Positions 19,850 through 29,952 of a stretch of DNA of 64,000 nt are shown in pieces; within the stretch, counting starts at the first letter, position 1, and every line of letters starts with the position of its first letter. This stretch comes from Ypsolopha sequella (Eukaryota; Arthropoda; Insecta; Lepidoptera; Ypsolophidae), in assembly GCA_934047225.1 (NCBI GenBank), contig OW204010.1, positions 2,632,794 to 2,696,793 of the forward strand, read 5' to 3'. Both the position numbers and the translations under genes were made by a program. The notes under the pieces were generated by a model. The model was not told the origin of the DNA. It ran no database searches and saw only the letters and a program-made list of their open reading frames with translations.

Positions 19850-20254
19850 TGTTCACGCCACACGTTCATGCGTGACGCATGCGGATGAGTAATTTCGCAA
19901 CACAGCGCCTCGCGCCGAAGGACTCGTGCGTCAGCGCTGGTTCGCTCTCTTGCGCGGCGGACGTCTCCCGAAACACACGTGTGCACACTCGCGCCGCCGA
20001 CACGCCGATAAATCGCGTACCTTGTGCTCATACCAGTGTCGTGTTCACATTACTCCACGAACCAATACATCCTGCTCAACCTGCCCAAGATCAGCCCAAC
20101 AAGAAGGGACGCCACGCAGCGCATTCGCCAGCCCATCCAAAACCATCCAGAACAAAGGTTAGTTCACTCACGTTTCTTCCACAATTCTCCCGTGTCAACT
20201 CATCCATTTTCCCTTTCTCATCAGCTCTGCATTTCCTGTAACCTCGCGGTTACA
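19850..20254 (+). repeat. 3' LTR of BEL-1
   Basis: 405 bp, TGTTCACGCC to GCGGTTACA, followed by the target duplication ccatt. See the 5' LTR for differences. From 20260 to 20730 there is no gene apart from the 48-bp motif below. Confidence 0.92.
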
Positions 20255-20494
20255 CCATTTTCCTACATTGTCGCCTTAAAATGCTATAATGACTGCGAGG
20301 CATAACAACAACAATAAACTTTAACAAACTAAATCAACAAAACAACAAATTAAGGCAACACAAACAGATTCAACGATTAACTTAACGAATCATAGAATTT
20401 TTTCCACGAACGTACTTTTCATGCAACGCGCGCGTTAGTTACAAACTAGTTAATTTCGTATTAAATTAAAATCGACTTCTTGTCAATTCTCCCC

Positions 20495-20540
20495 GATTCC
20501 GTCCCTCTCGCACTGCGGGTCTTTCCGCCTGGAGTAACGG
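20495..20540. repeat. Conserved 48-bp motif, copy 2
   Basis: gattccgtccctctcgca ... tggagtaacgg, matching 2741-2788 and the complement of 27855-27898. Confidence 0.55.
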
Positions 20541-20861
20541 GAAACTTTGCACGGACGATATACCACCTTAACGTATATTGTATTTTTACGCAATTAAGAC
20601 GCAAATAATGTGTGAAAATCGCGAAAATTTCAAGTTTATTACTGAAAAACACTTAAACGCGAGCGAAACCGCAGGTAAAAACTAGTTAATCAATAAATTT
20701 ATTCAAGCTCTGGTTTTGTTATAAATTAACATTATACAAGGTGACTTTTTGATCATCGTCCAAATTCATACTGGAGGCTTGGTAAGTGATCAGTATCATG
20801 CATCAATAACAATTTTGGTGAAATTCGTAAAATGAAATTTCGACTCCCCATAGTGATTCAC

Positions 20862-23819
20862 AAGATTCAAGATTCAAGATTTTATTTGTTGAACAAAGGG
20901 TATTGAAGGTGTAGATTACAATATTAAATAGTCTCCTCTAAGTTCTTCCCTGCAGGGTGTACAAATATACAGACACACAACATCAAAACAAATAGTAGAT
21001 AAAGTAAAGAAAACAAAAAATATACTTAATCAGAGGTCCCACATACAACTTTGACCTGTACACATAATTACTGACGATGAACAAATCACATTACTTAAAT
21101 ATCATAAATATTAAAAAGAAAACAAAATTAAAAATCAAAATTAAAAATCAAACAAAAACAAGCATGCAGTAAACTAAACAAACAATGTTACCTATCTATC
21201 TATAATTTCATATTTTCATTTCATAACAAATCAATAAGTCGAGTCAGGTTGCGTTCAAAAACCCGAACTAAATTAAAAGAAGATAGTGTGTATTCCCGAC
21301 TTCGTCAGAGATAATTTTGAAGATACCTACACGTAATAATATTAATAACATATAGGTAATTAGAGATTTAAATTATAAGCAAAATATATTATCATAATTA
21401 TGTCAATACCAAAATAATTGTGTACATGTTACTAAAATTGGTCTAAAAGAAAATCTTGAGTATTATAATAGGCTTTCTCAATTAGTAGCTTTTTTAAGGT
21501 TTTCTTAAATGTATAAAAATTTTCAATGTCACGGATAGAACTAGGTATGTGGTTAAAAATTTTAGGAGCCATACCCAAAATACTTTTGTTTAATAGGGCC
21601 GTATTTGATGAAAATGCTGCAAACATGTGTTGGAGACGCCTACTTTTGAATTTATTAAAGAGATGGGGATTTTGTTTTACAAAACAGGCAGTTTCAAATA
21701 TATAAAGTGAAGGTAGTGTTAATATTTTTAACTCTTTGAAATGTGGCTCGCAGGTATCTCTCATTTTCAGATGACATATGGCCCTTATGCACTTCTTCTG
21801 AGATTTGAACGCGGCTTCTTTGTTTGTTGAATTGCCCCAGAAGATAATACCGAATCTTAAAGTAGATGCGACAAACCCATGATACGCCTTCAATATGGCG
21901 TTCCGACAAACTACTTTTGATAGTATATACAGTGCGTAGGAGTATTTGTTAAGTTTTTTGCATATGTGCTCAACTTGAGCCTTCCATGTCAGTTGACAGT
22001 CTATGTGTATTCCTAAAAACTTTGCAACTTTTGTTTTCTCAATTTTGGTGCCATTATGTTTTATGTCAATGCTATCGGGGTGTAGCCTTTGCCTGAATGT
22101 CATTGTTTTAGTCTTGTTTAAATGAATTATTAGATTATTACATGTCAACCAGTTGATTATACTATTTAAAGAGAAATTTATTTCAGCTTCGTGGTTTGTT
22201 GTATCATTACTGATAAAGATTGCTGTACTGTCATCTGCAAAAAGTACCATTGGGTGATTTATGACACTAGGAAGGTTGTTTATATATAACAAAAACAGTA
22301 AGGGACCCATGACACTTCCCTGTGGTACACCATTTACTACTTTACAATAATTTGAAGAGAAAATCTCTTCACTTTTCGTGCGTCTATTTATTTTACATAC
22401 TTCTGTTGTTTGGTATCTATCCTTAAGGTATGTTTCAAATAGGTCACTATTTATGCCTCTGATGCCATAATTTCTTAATTTATTCAATAATATATTGTGA
22501 TCAACGTGGTCAAATGCTTTTGACATATCCATAAATAGAGCTGTTACAATTTTTTTGTCATTCATGCCTATAATTACCTTATGAAGGAAGTCGAAAATTG
22601 CTTGATCTATACTGGTTTGTTTCCTGAACCCTTTTTGCTCGGGAGCAAGGATGTTATTCTTTTCAATGAAAGAATAAAAACCATTATACAGAGCTTTTTC
22701 AAAAATTTTTGCAAATACGCATATCAATGCTACAGGTCTGTAAAAATCCATATTATCTTTATCTTCCTTCTTAAACAAGGGTTTAATTATGGAATATTTA
22801 AGTTTATCGGGAAAAGTCCCATATTCTATACACAGATTTAAAATATGACTCAATACTGGAGCAATCATTTTCGCAGTAAATTTAATAACTTTGGTGGAGA
22901 TGCCATCCGGACCTACGCTATTAGTATTCCTAAGCGATCGTATAATTAATTCTATGTCATAAGGAGTAGTAGGGTTTAAAAAGAGAGACTTTGGAGTATT
23001 GTTTACGTTAGGAATGGTCGATTTTAAATTGAGCTTTGTGGATACATTATTTACAAAATATTCATTAAAAGATTGAGCTATTTCCTTTGGGTCTTTTATT
23101 AGGCGACCATTAACGTTAATTTGTTCAATATTGTCTTTTTGCACCCTTACTTTACTATTATTAATAATATTCCACGTAGCTTTGGTTTTGTTTTCTGCTG
23201 TGTTAATGTCATAGTTGTTCTGCGATTTTTGAGTTAAATTAATGATTTTGTTAAGTTTTTGATTTGAATTTGATTTCCGAAGTTTTGTTCTCAAGGTTAT
23301 GTTTTCGTTAGACATATTTTTATTTTTTGATTCAGGCTTGTTGAAACAAAAACAATGTTTAGAAAACTCAACTTAGTTTAAAGTTGATCTGTTGTTTAAT
23401 GTTATCCTGTCAGGATTAAATCTTCTGACTCTTATAATGGGTTGGTATGTTTTGAACGCTCGCTCAGATGTCAGTGATCAGCTGGTTTTTGTGTCTGTGA
23501 GTGACGTGTTGTTGTTGTTTGTTATTTTTAATTATTAGTAGCCGTGATTGGTTAAATTTTGGCTAATTATTCAAATTAGGACCGTTATTGTGCATTAGCG
23601 ATGTTTTGTAAATGCGTTTTCTGGTTTATTACCGCACAAGAAAGTATATTACTTGTCCTACCTTATCGTCCAGTTTAGGTTAAGTATTTATCACAAGTTC
23701 TTACTGTTGTGGAGACACTATTTACACATTTTTTTTAATATTATGTATGGAGATTATTTACAACGTCTCTATACATAGAAAGTTCACAGACTATATATTA
23801 TTATTCTATATATTAGACT
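20862..23819 (-). mobile_element. LINE (non-LTR retrotransposon), minus strand
   Basis: 2958 bp flanked by the 6-bp duplication attcac (20856-20861 and 23820-23825), confirmed by comparison with the intact MITE. On the minus strand the 3' end shows AATAAA and then a tcttgaa-type repeat tail rather than poly(A). It carries one RT ORF. The 5' part (23316-23819) shows no endonuclease. Confidence 0.85.
21432..23315 (-). CDS. LINE reverse transcriptase ORF, without endonuclease
   Basis: 627 uninterrupted codons. The RT blocks are complete: RNTNSVGPDGIS, KPLFKKEDKDNMDFYRPVAL, FMDMSKAFDHVDHNILLNKL, NGVPQGSVMGPLLFLLYIN and the catalytic LFADDSTAIF, then the thumb and a C-terminal region with FWGNS and CIRAICHL. 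The N-terminal 100 residues look like the linker that follows the apurinic-type endonuclease in CR1/Jockey-group LINEs, but the endonuclease itself is missing, and no Cys-rich ORF1 is present. Insertion with a clean 6-bp duplication despite this suggests a 5'-deleted but mobilised lineage, or mobilisation in trans. The start used is the first ATG. Confidence 0.88.
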   Translation of the reverse strand: MSNENITLRTKLRKSNSNQKLNKIINLTQKSQNNYDINTAENKTKATWNIINNSKVRVQKDNIEQINVNGRLIKDPKEIAQSFNEYFVNNVSTKLNLKSTIPNVNNTPKSLFLNPTTPYDIELIIRSLRNTNSVGPDGISTKVIKFTAKMIAPVLSHILNLCIEYGTFPDKLKYSIIKPLFKKEDKDNMDFYRPVALICVFAKIFEKALYNGFYSFIEKNNILAPEQKGFRKQTSIDQAIFDFLHKVIIGMNDKKIVTALFMDMSKAFDHVDHNILLNKLRNYGIRGINSDLFETYLKDRYQTTEVCKINRRTKSEEIFSSNYCKVVNGVPQGSVMGPLLFLLYINNLPSVINHPMVLFADDSTAIFISNDTTNHEAEINFSLNSIINWLTCNNLIIHLNKTKTMTFRQRLHPDSIDIKHNGTKIEKTKVAKFLGIHIDCQLTWKAQVEHICKKLNKYSYALYILSKVVCRNAILKAYHGFVASTLRFGIIFWGNSTNKEAAFKSQKKCIRAICHLKMRDTCEPHFKELKILTLPSLYIFETACFVKQNPHLFNKFKSRRLQHMFAAFSSNTALLNKSILGMAPKIFNHIPSSIRDIENFYTFKKTLKKLLIEKAYYNTQDFLLDQF

Positions 23820-23967
23820 ATTCACTCGGGACTAGAACTGAATTTATATGGGAAACCGAAATTTCATTTTACGAATTTCACAAAAATTGTTACTGATCCA
23901 AGATACTGATCACTTATCAAGCCTCCAGTATGAATTTGGACGATGATCAAAAAGTCACCTTGTATAT

Positions 23968-24100
23968 AATTGCAGTATAGAAATGCGGAGAGAAAAGTAA
24001 ATCTGGATGTGAGGAGCTCTGAACCGGGGTACGAACCCAGGACCTCTCGCTTAACGGGCGATTGCTCTAACCACTGAGCTATCAAGGTCTCAGCATCGGG
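23968..24100 (-). repeat. tRNA-headed SINE-like unit
   Basis: The unit starts attgcagtatagaaatgc and contains, on the minus strand, a tRNA-like region at 24021-24090. The same non-tRNA part recurs directly at 24145-24212 and inverted in the following palindrome. The order tRNA-like head plus unrelated body fits a SINE. Confidence 0.6.
24021..24090 (-). ncRNA. tRNA-like sequence (pseudo-tRNA or SINE head)
   Basis: On the minus strand a clear A box (tagctcagtggttagagca) and B box (ggttcgtacccc) stand at tRNA spacing, with a D-arm and a five-pair T-arm. The anticodon stem is short of a pair and its loop ccgttaa has C instead of the invariant U33. The would-be acceptor strands do not pair. It is not a functional tRNA, but its internal RNA polymerase III promoter may be intact. 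Confidence 0.6.
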
Positions 24101-24361
24101 TTTGAACACTTGGCGATTTATCCATCGCAAGGAGATATAAATTAACATTATATCATTGCAGTATAGAAACGCAGAAAGAAAAGTAAATCTGGATGTGAGG
24201 AGCTCTGAACCGCTAAGAGCTAAGAGCGAGAGGTCCCGGGTTTGAATCCCGGTTCAGAGCTCCTCACATCCAGATTTACTTTTCTTTCTGCGTTTCTATA
24301 CTGCAATGATATAATGTTAATTTATATCTCCTTGCGATGGATAAATCGCCAAGTGTTCAAA
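24101..24361. repeat. Palindrome with 112-bp arms around a tRNA T-arm
   Basis: 24101-24212 and 24250-24361 are near-perfect reverse complements, each made of the SINE-like body (tttgaacacttggcgatt ... gaggagctctgaaccg). The 37-base loop holds gcgagaggtcccgggtttg, a tRNA T-arm in plus orientation. It looks like two SINE-like units joined head to head. Confidence 0.85.
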
Positions 24362-24762
24362 CATAGAAATTTATTTCTGTCATAGTTTGGTTTTGTTATT
24401 TCAATAAATAAACTGATATTTATGAAATTGTCTCTTCTGGTGCCAAAGAAAGCTGGAAAGTGAGCGACAAATATTATTATTACTGTGGTTGCGGAGCACG
24501 TTCCCAAACGTGAAACTTATGATTGTTTTCTTAAGAAACAAATTATATTCGTTCAGTTTTTCACTAAAAATAAAAAGGACAATGAAAACTTTTCCGAGCG
24601 ACTCAGTAGAGATGTTGCAACTTGCCATTATGAAAAAATTTAAACAAATCCTAAATTCAAATACTTCAGTGAAATGCAAAGAAAACTACAGGAGACCAAA
24701 GATGTCCCCGGAGCACTAAGTTACGACAGTCATTCCTCAAGCTGAAGCAGAACAAATAATCA
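24362..24762. other. No gene recognised
   Basis: A short plus-strand frame near 24489-24719 is Lys/Ser-rich and matches no family known to me. Confidence 0.4.
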
Positions 24763-25157
24763 TTTCAATGCAAGTGCTCGTAAAGGCCCACTTTTAATGC
24801 ATCAAAACCGAACAGAAAGTCGATAATTTTGCCCGTAGGGCTTTATTATTATTATTTTTTTAATAATATTTACAATGGTTGGCTAACCTGCAGCCTTTTC
24901 TGTGTACCATAAATGTGATACGTTTTTTTCCCACTGTTTAACGGCTCTGGATACAGTCCTTTTGAGCAAATCATAATTTAAAGTTCACGAGATTACATTT
25001 GTTTTATTTCCTCACACTATGCATTGAAAAACGTAGTATGATACACGGGCGTAAGAGCAATAAATTATTCGGTTACGTTTAGAACACTCGCTACGCTCGT
25101 GTTTTAAATCGTCCTCGTAATTTATTCCTTTTCGCCCTTGTAGCATAAACTACTATT
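24763..25157 (+). mobile_element. Interspersed repeat family A, copy 2
   Basis: Near full-length match to 463-852, including the 3' hairpin (acacgggcg ... cgcccttgt). Non-coding. Confidence 0.7.
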
Positions 25158-25233
25158 ATTTTAGGGCAAAGTAGTTTTAATTAATATTTTTTAGATAAGT
25201 ATAATTAACATCTCGTCTCGTGTAAATCAACAT

Positions 25234-25825
25234 CAGGATTCGAAATTATCAAGATAATTACGCTGCTTGATAATGATAAGTATCCAATAATGATCGGATC
25301 ATTATCGGACACATATCACCAGTGTAAGATTCAGATTTGGGAAATACAGATAATCAATCTGTTATAATAAATACAAGAAATCAGATACAGGTGGAAAACA
25401 AATATCATGTGATATTTGTTATAAATATTGTTTCATGACAAACGCATTAAATTTGGGATATTCTATTAAAAAATACTAAATTTTATGATTTTTATGTAAA
25501 ATCCAATACAAATTAACATTAATTAAGGTAAAAATCAGTGTCCGTCAGATTCGACATTATAAATATATTAAATTGAATTGATTGGCCAATTTTTATAAAT
25601 TTTTATGGTACGGGGAATCCCCACAGCGGCGCGGTGGGGCGCGGGCGCGGCACGTTGACAATTCGTGCGTTCAGTTATACGCAAGTTCGGAAATACACGT
25701 TCGAATACAGTCCACTTTCATGAACGCATTTTTGTTATTGATAATTATTGAGCTACTTTTATCAAGATCATTATCATGATGATTATCAAGATAATTATCA
25801 CGGATGATTATCCTTTCGAACCCTG
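25234..25825. mobile_element. hAT-type non-autonomous element (CAGGRTTCGAAA ends)
   Basis: 592 bp from CAGGATTCGAAA to TTTCGAACCCTG, flanked by atcaacat (25226-25233) and gtcaacat (25826-25833), an 8-bp target duplication with one mismatch. Both ends are rich in gataatgatc/gataattatc repeats. A GC-rich core (gcggcgcggtggggcgcg, about 25626-25643) stands in the AT-rich element. No transposase. Confidence 0.8.
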
Positions 25826-25902
25826 GTCAACATGATTTAAATCTTTGCTACATGTAAATGATAAGTGATGACAATAAATTTAATTATTTTTGAATACGAA
25901 TA

Positions 25903-26156
25903 CAGGGTGTTAAGACGAAATTGCGGAAGCCGGAAACTGGCGATAGTACTCGTACATACGAATAACTTTTACTATGGAACCAAACTTCGAATCGAGAAAA
26001 AAAATCAGCGGTTCCATAGAAATATAGCTACTTGAACATAATGTATTAAAACAACTGTTTCTTTTATCTCGATTAGTCAATTTTTTTTCCACGAAATGTT
26101 GTTCTTATGGACGAGTACTATCGCCAGTTTTCAGCCAACTTCATCTAAACACCCAG
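25903..26156. mobile_element. TA-flanked palindromic MITE
   Basis: Arms of about 50 bp pair (CAGGGTGTTAAGACGAAATT ... AACTTCATCTAAACACCCAG), both containing aactggcgatagtactcgt or its complement. TA flanks both ends. Non-coding; the small minus-strand ORF is incidental. Confidence 0.75.
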
Positions 26157-27202
26157 TATAATACTTCTTTTTCAAAAATGAGAAAAACAATCATAAGTTT
26201 TGCGTTTCGGAACGCACTCCGATGAAATTCCAAGTGAAATATCCCTCGTGATGTTTTTAGTTTCCAAACTTTTCCACTGTAGTTGAGATGACAAATAAAC
26301 TTTTATTGACCCGTTCAGTTATAGAATGGGTAGTAATAAAACGAGTGACTAAATTAAAATTTTAAGTGACAAAAATTATTAATTTGACTTAATGTTTTAC
26401 TAAGTGAGCGACTGTCTGCGAGTAACGAGAAATCAACATAACAGCAACAAAAAACATTCATTTGAGCATAGACGAATGATTTGGGTTACTTAAATTACAA
26501 AATGAGAAGCTTCATAATATTTGAGCAACCTGATATTTTTTTGAGTGTCAAACATTGTGTCCTGCATTTTTTTCAATATTTGGCGACTTGAAAATACAAT
26601 TTTGGGTTGAGTTGAATAATTCTCAGGCCAACAATTTTCTATTTTAGTGAAAATTTAATTTTAAGAACTTATAAAACTCGGACGTCGCCTCGCTCCGCTC
26701 CAATTCGCTCGGCTCCTTATTTTATCTTACATGTAAACCTAACACGCCCATAGCTTCGCTCGTCGATGCACCTATTTTTTCAAATGTTGGTGTAATATTT
26801 TCGATTTCATACTTTAAATTCGCCCACTCTGTATTTCTAGTCGCTCATTTAATAATCAAGTCGCACGCTTAAACTTTTTGTACGCAAAATGGATTATTTA
26901 CAGCCCACTTTTTGTAAGCTCGATCTGTATTTTATTATTAATCGATATTCGTCTTCAGTTTAGTTAATTTTTCACTTACTCAAATTCATAGCGCTCAAGT
27001 TATTGAAACAGTATCTCATCACAGTCGCTAAGTTTTTTTTTATTAGCTCGTTTTATTAATCCCCTTATAGAATTAGTATAGCAATTGAAGAACAATAGCG
27101 AACGCGCCCTGTGAAGTTAAGAGGAGGCCTTCCTTTTTCAACAGTTTTTGAACGATTATACTGAATCTACCACAGGTGCAATCAATAAGGAACTTATATA
27201 TA
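26157..27202. other. AT-rich stretch, no gene recognised
   Basis: Only short random frames. About 27118-27170 matches 31513-31565 in inverted orientation (gaaggcctcctct/aggaggccttcc), a fragment of a dispersed repeat. Confidence 0.4.
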
Positions 27203-27204
27203 TA

Positions 27205-27466
27205 CAAGGTGAATTTGTGAACATCGTCCAAATTCATACTTGAGCTTGGGTAAGTGATCAGCGTCATGAACCAATAACGATTTTTGTAAAATTCATAAAA
27301 TTAAATTTCGACTCCCCATAGCGATTCACTCAGGACTGGGAGTAAATTACTAGGGAAAGTCGAAATTTCATTGTACGAATTTCACAGTCATTGTTACCGA
27401 TTCATGATGCTGATCACTTACCAAGCGTCCAGTATGAATTTGGAAGATGATCAAAAAGTCACCTTG
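27205..27466. mobile_element. Intact TA-flanked MITE (CAAGGTGAC family)
   Basis: 262 bp palindromic element with ends CAAGGTGA ... TCACCTTG and TA duplications at 27203-27204 and 27467-27468. It is the uninterrupted relative of 20737-23962 and fixes the insertion site of the LINE there. Confidence 0.85.
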
Positions 27467-27854
27467 TATATGTTTTTTCAAACCTTTATCTTTACGTTGT
27501 AAGTAGCGTTACCTAATTGGAAAACTTTCGCTCGATAGATTTTATTTTTGAAAATAGTCTCTTTTTGAGTGTTTTTTTGGTTTTGTGTTCAATCTATTTG
27601 ATTTTTATGTGTAATATTTTACTATCAATACGAAAATTTTGTTTATTAACCGTTGTAAGTTCAAAAATGACTTAAATGCAGTATTGTAATTTTAGTCGAT
27701 TTTATTCTTAAAATTAGACTCGTTCTGGATCGTTTCGCGTGCACGCGATTTTCAACTTTATGAAAGTTAGTCTACGGGTTATAATTGCAAAGCCGCTGTG
27801 CGCCTAAGAAAGGCCTCATCTTAAAGAGGCTATGCGAATTTTATTTTTGTCACT

Positions 27855-27898
27855 GTCACTCCAAGCGAAAAATCGCGCAGTGCGAGAGGGGCGGATTC
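27855..27898. repeat. Conserved 48-bp motif, copy 3 (inverted)
   Basis: The complement reads gaatccgcccctctcgca ... ttggagtgac, aligning with 2741-2788 and 20495-20540. The flanks do not match. From 27468 to 28242 no gene is seen. Confidence 0.5.
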
Positions 27899-28242
27899 AG
27901 GGCAAAGGGGAAAAAAGTTGGTTTTATATTTTTATTAAAAAAACTAAAATAGATAGCAAAATTTCAAATATCAAATCTCTAGATATTGTTTAAACACACC
28001 TAATAAAATATGTTTGAGTTCTGTATATGGTTCCTATTCGTCAAACGAGGAGAACAACTGTGTTTGAAGACCTAATTTCAACAATTATTTCTATCGAGGT
28101 AAATTTATCCAAACATGTTATTCCAATTTCAAAACCCTAGATTATATAGTCAAAACGCATATACCAGAAATTTATTATAATTTTCCGTGTATTCTATGAA
28201 ATGCACAGAAAAGAAACACCCGTATTTTTTTCACATATCGCA

Positions 28243-28667
28243 TTAAGGGGCTGCACTATGCTGAAATTCAGTCCCGCTCTAACGAGTTTGTTTTGTAACT
28301 CTCTATCCTGCTCTAATCAGATGCCGCGCACGCAAAACTTCAGTTATTTTGAAATCGTGGCTACATTATGACATTAACCATAATTTCTTTATGTAATAAA
28401 GTTGGTTTTTACTCGTTAGTATCTGCGTGTGTTGGTTTCGTTTCAATCGGTTTTGATACATGAAAACTGAACCGCTTTTTTCGTGAAATTTATGCTTTTT
28501 TAAAAGTAATATAGTAATAGAAGATTGAAAGTATTTTCATTTATAAAATGTAATTAATAATATTCTTGAGTCAAAAACACGCCATATTTTTTTTTAATTC
28601 TTACCATCTACATTGACCGAACTGAATCCAATACAAAACTGATGTTTAGCATTGTGGAGCCCCTTAA
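28243..28667. mobile_element. TTAA-flanked inverted-repeat element
   Basis: TTAA stands at 28243-28246 and 28664-28667. Just inside, ggggctgcactatgctgaa and the complement of ttagcattgtggagcccc form imperfect inverted termini. TTAA duplication is typical of piggyBac-type elements. No transposase. Confidence 0.65.
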
Positions 28668-28699
28668 GGCGATTACCATCGCCAAATTAACATCTCGAT

Positions 28700-29450
28700 A
28701 TTTGTCACTACGAATATGAACAGAAACGACATTGAAATAACGTTCATATCAGCGCGCAATGCATAGTGGCTGTTACGACGCTCGCTGCGTCCTTGATAGG
28801 GCGAAATAGGAGAAAATTATACTTTTAAGGTGGACGTGTTTGTTCGATTGAATAATCATGTGTTATGTTTATAGTATCAAGTTTATCTATTTATCAAAGC
28901 ATAAATGAATTCAATCGGCCAAGCCACTAAGGAGCAATAGGAAATTTAAGTCAAAAAACACCATTCAGTTAAAAAAAATTTCATGTAGAAGTTTTGGTGG
29001 TATGAAAAATAAAAATGTTGCATATGTTGTCTAAGAGTTGATTATTCATAATACATTTTTTCATTATTTTTGGTTTTGCCATAAACGAGGAGTAGGCTTT
29101 AGAAAGTACCCATTTGGCAATAGTAAGGCCCTTAAGAAGGTGCATCATAACGACAAATAAGAAGAGTGATGTGTGTCTGTACGAATATCGACGGAAACGA
29201 CACAGAAATAACGTTCACATCAGCGTGCATATACAAAGTGGCTGTTACGACGATCACTGCGTCTCCGGTTAGCGCAAACTAAAAGAATATAATACTTTTC
29301 ACATGGACGCGATTGTCCGATTGAAAAATATTAAGTTCGGTTTATAGCTATTAAATTTACCTATTAATCAAAGGTTAAATTAATTAAATCGACCAAGCCG
29401 TTTAGGAGCAGTTGGGGAATTCAAGCCAATAGCAACGTTCGGTTGAATTC
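28700..29450 (+). repeat. Two diverged direct copies of about 290 bp
   Basis: 28700-28990 and 29160-29450 align over most of their length (tacgaatat.gac.gaaacgaca, aataacgttca.atcagcg.gca, gtggctgttacgacg.tc, then aatcg.ccaagcc). Many substitutions, no ORF. It may be an old duplicated repeat or a conserved non-coding pair. Confidence 0.6.
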
Positions 29451-29527
29451 TTTTTCTCGCAAGTTGATGGTATTAAAACTTGTAGGGCACTTCCAGTTGA
29501 CTTAGAAACTTGAAATTTCGTTTACAG

Positions 29528-29783
29528 CGGCCCTATTATGTATCTCTAGTTGCCTTCTGGACTGGGTGTCTATCATCAAAAACATAGATATACTATCGAA
29601 TTCTGATTGTCTAAGGATATGTTCGCACTTGAAGTGACGACACAGTTCGTAAATAGTTCAATACCCACTAAAAGCAATTTTGAAAGTTTAGTTTTTATCT
29701 ATGTTTTTGACGATAGACACCCTGTCCAGTTGGCAACCAACCAACCAACCAACCAACTGGTATGTCCAGTTGGAATAGGGGGG
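29528..29783. mobile_element. MITE with 3-bp target duplication, copy 1
   Basis: Starts cggccctattatgtatctct and ends ttggaataggggg, palindromic overall, with cag on both sides (29525-29527 and 29784-29786). A (ccaa)n expansion disturbs the right arm. Same family as 49761-49988. Confidence 0.7.
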
Positions 29784-29952
29784 CAGGTAATAGGTAGGCA
29801 CAGATATAGTAAAAAAAAAAAAAATCATAGATATTGAATTATTCAGGAAGTTATATCGGACCACTTAATTATACCTTTTAGATAAATACAGTTTAATAAA
29901 TCATAAGCGTCAAGTTGGTACTTCATAACTGCAAGTGGAATTATTTATCACG

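Larger units (their letters stand above)
8488..20254 (+). mobile_element. BEL/Pao LTR retrotransposon BEL-1, split by a nested element
   Basis: Terminal repeats at 8488-8886 and 19850-20254 both start TGTTCACGCC and end GGTTACA, and the whole is flanked by the 5-bp duplication ccatt (8483-8487 and 20255-20259). The inside carries BEL-type gag, zinc knuckles, aspartic protease, RT, RNase H, H2C2-type integrase and the C-terminal BEL domain, in BEL order. Pol is frameshifted, gag is interrupted at about 11580-12316, and a second LTR element sits at 16445-19503. The copy cannot encode a full polyprotein. Confidence 0.93.
20737..23962. mobile_element. TA-flanked inverted-repeat MITE (CAAGGTGAC family), split by a LINE
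   Basis: The left arm (20737 to about 20861) and the right arm (about 23820-23962) are the two halves of the intact copy at 27205-27466. Ends read CAAGGTGACTTTTTGATCATC and its complement, with TA on both sides. The LINE at 20862-23819 interrupts it at gattcac. A TA duplication fits the mariner/Tc1-type superfamily but is weak evidence. Confidence 0.8.

Noticed and set aside
24021..24090. Functional tRNA gene
   Set aside because: The acceptor strands do not pair, the anticodon loop lacks U33 and the sequence is part of a repeated unit.
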